Source: Snodgrassella alvi
GTDB taxonomy: Bacteria; Pseudomonadota; Gammaproteobacteria; Burkholderiales; Neisseriaceae
Direction of reading: 5' to 3'
Length of the DNA stretch: 64,000 bases
NCBI RefSeq assembly: GCF_002777745.1
Contig: NZ_MEIO01000028.1
Location: 1-64,000 of the forward strand
Part shown: positions 62,290 through 64,000 of the stretch, piece after piece
How positions within the stretch are numbered: position 1 is the stretch's first letter
How the letters are laid out: each line of letters opens with the position of its first letter
Notes under the pieces: generated by a model
What the model was told of the DNA's origin: nothing
What the model saw: only the letters and a program-made list of their open reading frames with translations
Databases searched by the model: none
Translations under genes and position numbers: made by a program

Positions 62290-64000
62290 TATTGTGCACC
62301 TCCACGGTTATACATTTCCATCTGATTGCGTGACACCAGATTACTAATCACTCTGCCATCAAGCGTCACCGTAAGATTATTCTGAATAACCTGTTGCTGG
62401 TTCGAGAGAATAGTAGCTATTTTGTCTAAACGTATACCCAACTCCTGTACAATAGCCTGAAAAGCATTTTGAAATTCAGCACTTTGCTGTACAAGCACAG
62501 ACTGCCCGGCACCAGACTGGCTTTCTATTGCGGGCAGATTAGCCTGAATATCTCGGTACGAAAGCATCATCGCAGCAGATGGCGTCATATCAGCACTAGC
62601 TATCAGCTGATCCTTTTCACAGGCAAACACTGATTGCCCATATAATGCAGGATCGAGTCCATAGGCATTCCGAAAATCTGGTGTGTATGGCTGACTGCTT
62701 CCCATACCTGTTGTGGCTTCTATTTCTTCAGCATCTTTCTTTTGCGTAACAGCATCACCTACCTTATCTCCCATGATGCTGCCGCCAATTCCGCCAAGTA
62801 AACTGCCAATCAGCCCTCCCAGCGCAGTACCTACACCAGGTAATATTAATGTTCCGATTGCTGCACCAGCCTGAGCTCCAGCCCAGGCTCCAGCCAGACC
62901 TCCCGCGGTACTGGTTGCATTTTTTATTTGAGCTGTCTTCTTTTCTTCATAGGTTAAACTGTCATCATTCTGAATCGCATATACATTATAAGCGCCACCA
63001 AGGACAGCTACTGCGGAATTACCCCGGCCTAATAATTTGCCAGGAACCCTAGCTGGAACCTTTCTGCCTTTAACCCTTGTTTTCCGACTGGCTGGCGTTT
63101 TTGTATCTTTGTTTCTGTTCGATTTTCTTCTTTCTCTGTCAAAATCACCCCCGGCATCAATATCGATATCGCCTCTTTGCCCAGACAAAGTGCCCAATGC
63201 TTTCAGTGCGGTTGCTGCACTACCGGCGGCGGCCGCCAAAGCAGTTACAGCCAAAGTAAGAGCAGGAAATTCAGCCGATAACTCAGTTAATCTGGTTTGA
63301 AAATTAACTAATGGTTCTACTACATCACTTCTGCCCAAAGTAGCCAGGGCACGATTTTTTTCCTGCTGCCGCTCCGGATCCGCAGATAACACAGCTAACT
63401 GTTTGGCAGCCAGACCATCAGCATCTTTCTGCAACGCATTTATTTGTGGCAGCAACAGATTATTATTCAAACTGGCATTAACAGCATCTCTGGCATCTAC
63501 AGGAATAAAAGATAACAGCTTATCCTGACGCGCTTGCATCTGTTGCTGAGCATGTATATCGCCGGCATCGGCTTTTTGCTTTAAATTCTGGTAATTCCTG
63601 TCTTTAGCAAGAATATCACTGCAAACTTTAATCAGGGATTGAGCATCATTTAAGCCCTGCATACTGCCCTGTTCCCTGATTTTATCCCAGTCAAGATGTT
63701 TGCCTGATGCATCAGGGTCTTTAATTTTACTCAGAGTACTGGCCAATTCCGGATTAGCCAATGCTTCCAGCAAAGCTTTAACGCTTTTACTTGCATCGTC
63801 ATTAGATTCTGACTTTTTTGATGTAGCCTGTAAGGCTGAAATTAAATAATCGATACCTCCGGTATCTGTTAGCCCCGCCTTTTTGGCAGAAGACAATAAA
63901 TCTGGTAATTCACCCTGCAACTGGGCAATAGTAAATTTACCCTGACTGCTTGATGCAATAATATGATCAGAAACCGAGTTATAATCCTTATCCTGCAAAC
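62289..64000 (-). CDS. Phage tail tape measure-like protein, 3' part (cut by window edge)
   Basis: About 570 residues of the C-terminal part are visible. They are helical and Ala/Gln-rich, with hydrophobic segments LTLAVTALAAAAGSAATALK and a Gly-rich membrane-like stretch around 62770-62910 (GGLAGAWAGAQAGAAIG and onward). The end is a helix, IRLDKIATILSNQQQVIQNN. The position directly before gpN matches the Mu tape measure (gp42). The first visible start-like codon at 63998 is a TTG and probably an internal Leu, so the true start lies beyond the window. Confidence 0.75.
   Translation of the reverse strand, partial: LQDKDYNSVSDHIIASSSQGKFTIAQLQGELPDLLSSAKKAGLTDTGGIDYLISALQATSKKSESNDDASKSVKALLEALANPELASTLSKIKDPDASGKHLDWDKIREQGSMQGLNDAQSLIKVCSDILAKDRNYQNLKQKADAGDIHAQQQMQARQDKLLSFIPVDARDAVNASLNNNLLLPQINALQKDADGLAAKQLAVLSADPERQQEKNRALATLGRSDVVEPLVNFQTRLTELSAEFPALTLAVTALAAAAGSAATALKALGTLSGQRGDIDIDAGGDFDRERRKSNRNKDTKTPASRKTRVKGRKVPARVPGKLLGRGNSAVAVLGGAYNVYAIQNDDSLTYEEKKTAQIKNATSTAGGLAGAWAGAQAGAAIGTLILPGVGTALGGLIGSLLGGIGGSIMGDKVGDAVTQKKDAEEIEATTGMGSSQPYTPDFRNAYGLDPALYGQSVFACEKDQLIASADMTPSAAMMLSYRDIQANLPAIESQSGAGQSVLVQQSAEFQNAFQAIVQELGIRLDKIATILSNQQQVIQNNLTVTLDGRVISNLVSRNQMEMYNRGGAQ

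Larger units (their letters stand above)
55405..64000 (-). mobile_element. Mu-like prophage (or tail-only particle locus), tail module, partial
   Basis: Nine consecutive minus-strand genes match phage Mu tail and baseplate genes in Mu order: tape measure, N, P, gp45, gp46, gp47, gp48, tail fibre, and fibre assembly. Spacings are short or overlapping (TAATG at 62289, ATGA at 57600). The element continues past the right edge; its left limit lies between 54904 and 55404. A complete Mu-like prophage or a contractile bacteriocin derived from one are both possible. Confidence 0.85.

Noticed and set aside
1-64000. CRISPR arrays, insertion sequences, rRNA operons and restriction systems
   Set aside because: No regularly spaced repeats, transposase genes, rRNA or recognisable defence genes were found on either strand.

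Overview
The window is chromosomal DNA from a moderately AT-rich beta-proteobacterium of the family Neisseriaceae. The evidence is gene content and order: lolB-ispE-tRNA-Gln-prs-rplY, two NlaA/NlaB-type acyltransferases, a gmhB-plsC pair behind glyQS, and a type IV pilin-like gene. The low GC and AT-rich spacers fit a host-associated member such as Snodgrassella better than Neisseria itself; that genus guess is inference. Layout: 1-1100 is the 5' part of a TpsB/ShlB-type outer-membrane transporter running off the left edge (minus strand), followed by an AT-rich spacer with a possible gene remnant. 1.9-9.7 kb holds a ThrE-type exporter, two near-identical tRNA-Leu(CAG) genes with their own consensus promoters and palindromic terminators, RNase R, and the rplY/prs pair. 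9.4-14.2 kb is a minus-strand block: a TPR protein with an internal duplication of about 310 residues, lolB, ispE, and three tRNA-Gln genes starting 10 bases after ispE. 14.5-29 kb is mostly housekeeping: mutM, nlaB, pdxH, hemA-prfA, a DMT transporter with a DUF1289 protein, typA, a DUF456 protein, mfd and a YgjP-like metallopeptidase. 28.4-33.3 kb is one minus-strand operon, glyQ-glyS-DUF7832-like-gmhB-plsC. 33.4-45.3 kb mixes a hemolysin-III protein, an orphan MetQ lipoprotein, DUF2288, a minor-pilin-like protein with Asp at mature position 5, an unknown exported protein, a META/DUF4377 lipoprotein, a CinA-like protein, serC, an exported FAD oxidoreductase, tlpA, arsC-ydcF and hemL. With hemA, hemL supplies both dedicated steps of the C5 route to 5-aminolevulinate. 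45.7-48.1 kb has a tiny Thr/Lys-rich exported protein and an overlapping OmpR-type response regulator and sensor kinase. 48.4-52.9 kb is a compact minus-strand run, murI-purN-DUF3108-rsmB-grxD-upp. tsaE-amiC follow on the plus strand. From 55.4 kb to the right edge all genes are on the minus strand and match phage Mu tail/baseplate genes in Mu order: tape measure (partial), N, P, gp45, gp46, gp47, gp48, tail fibre, fibre assembly. This is one end of a Mu-like prophage or of a tail-only particle locus; head, lysis and transposase genes would lie beyond the window. I saw no CRISPR array, insertion sequence or rRNA. The strongest unusual signals are the duplicated tRNA-Leu units, the duplicated TPR protein, the E5D pilin, the His-x-His tail-fibre tip and the Mu-type tail module.
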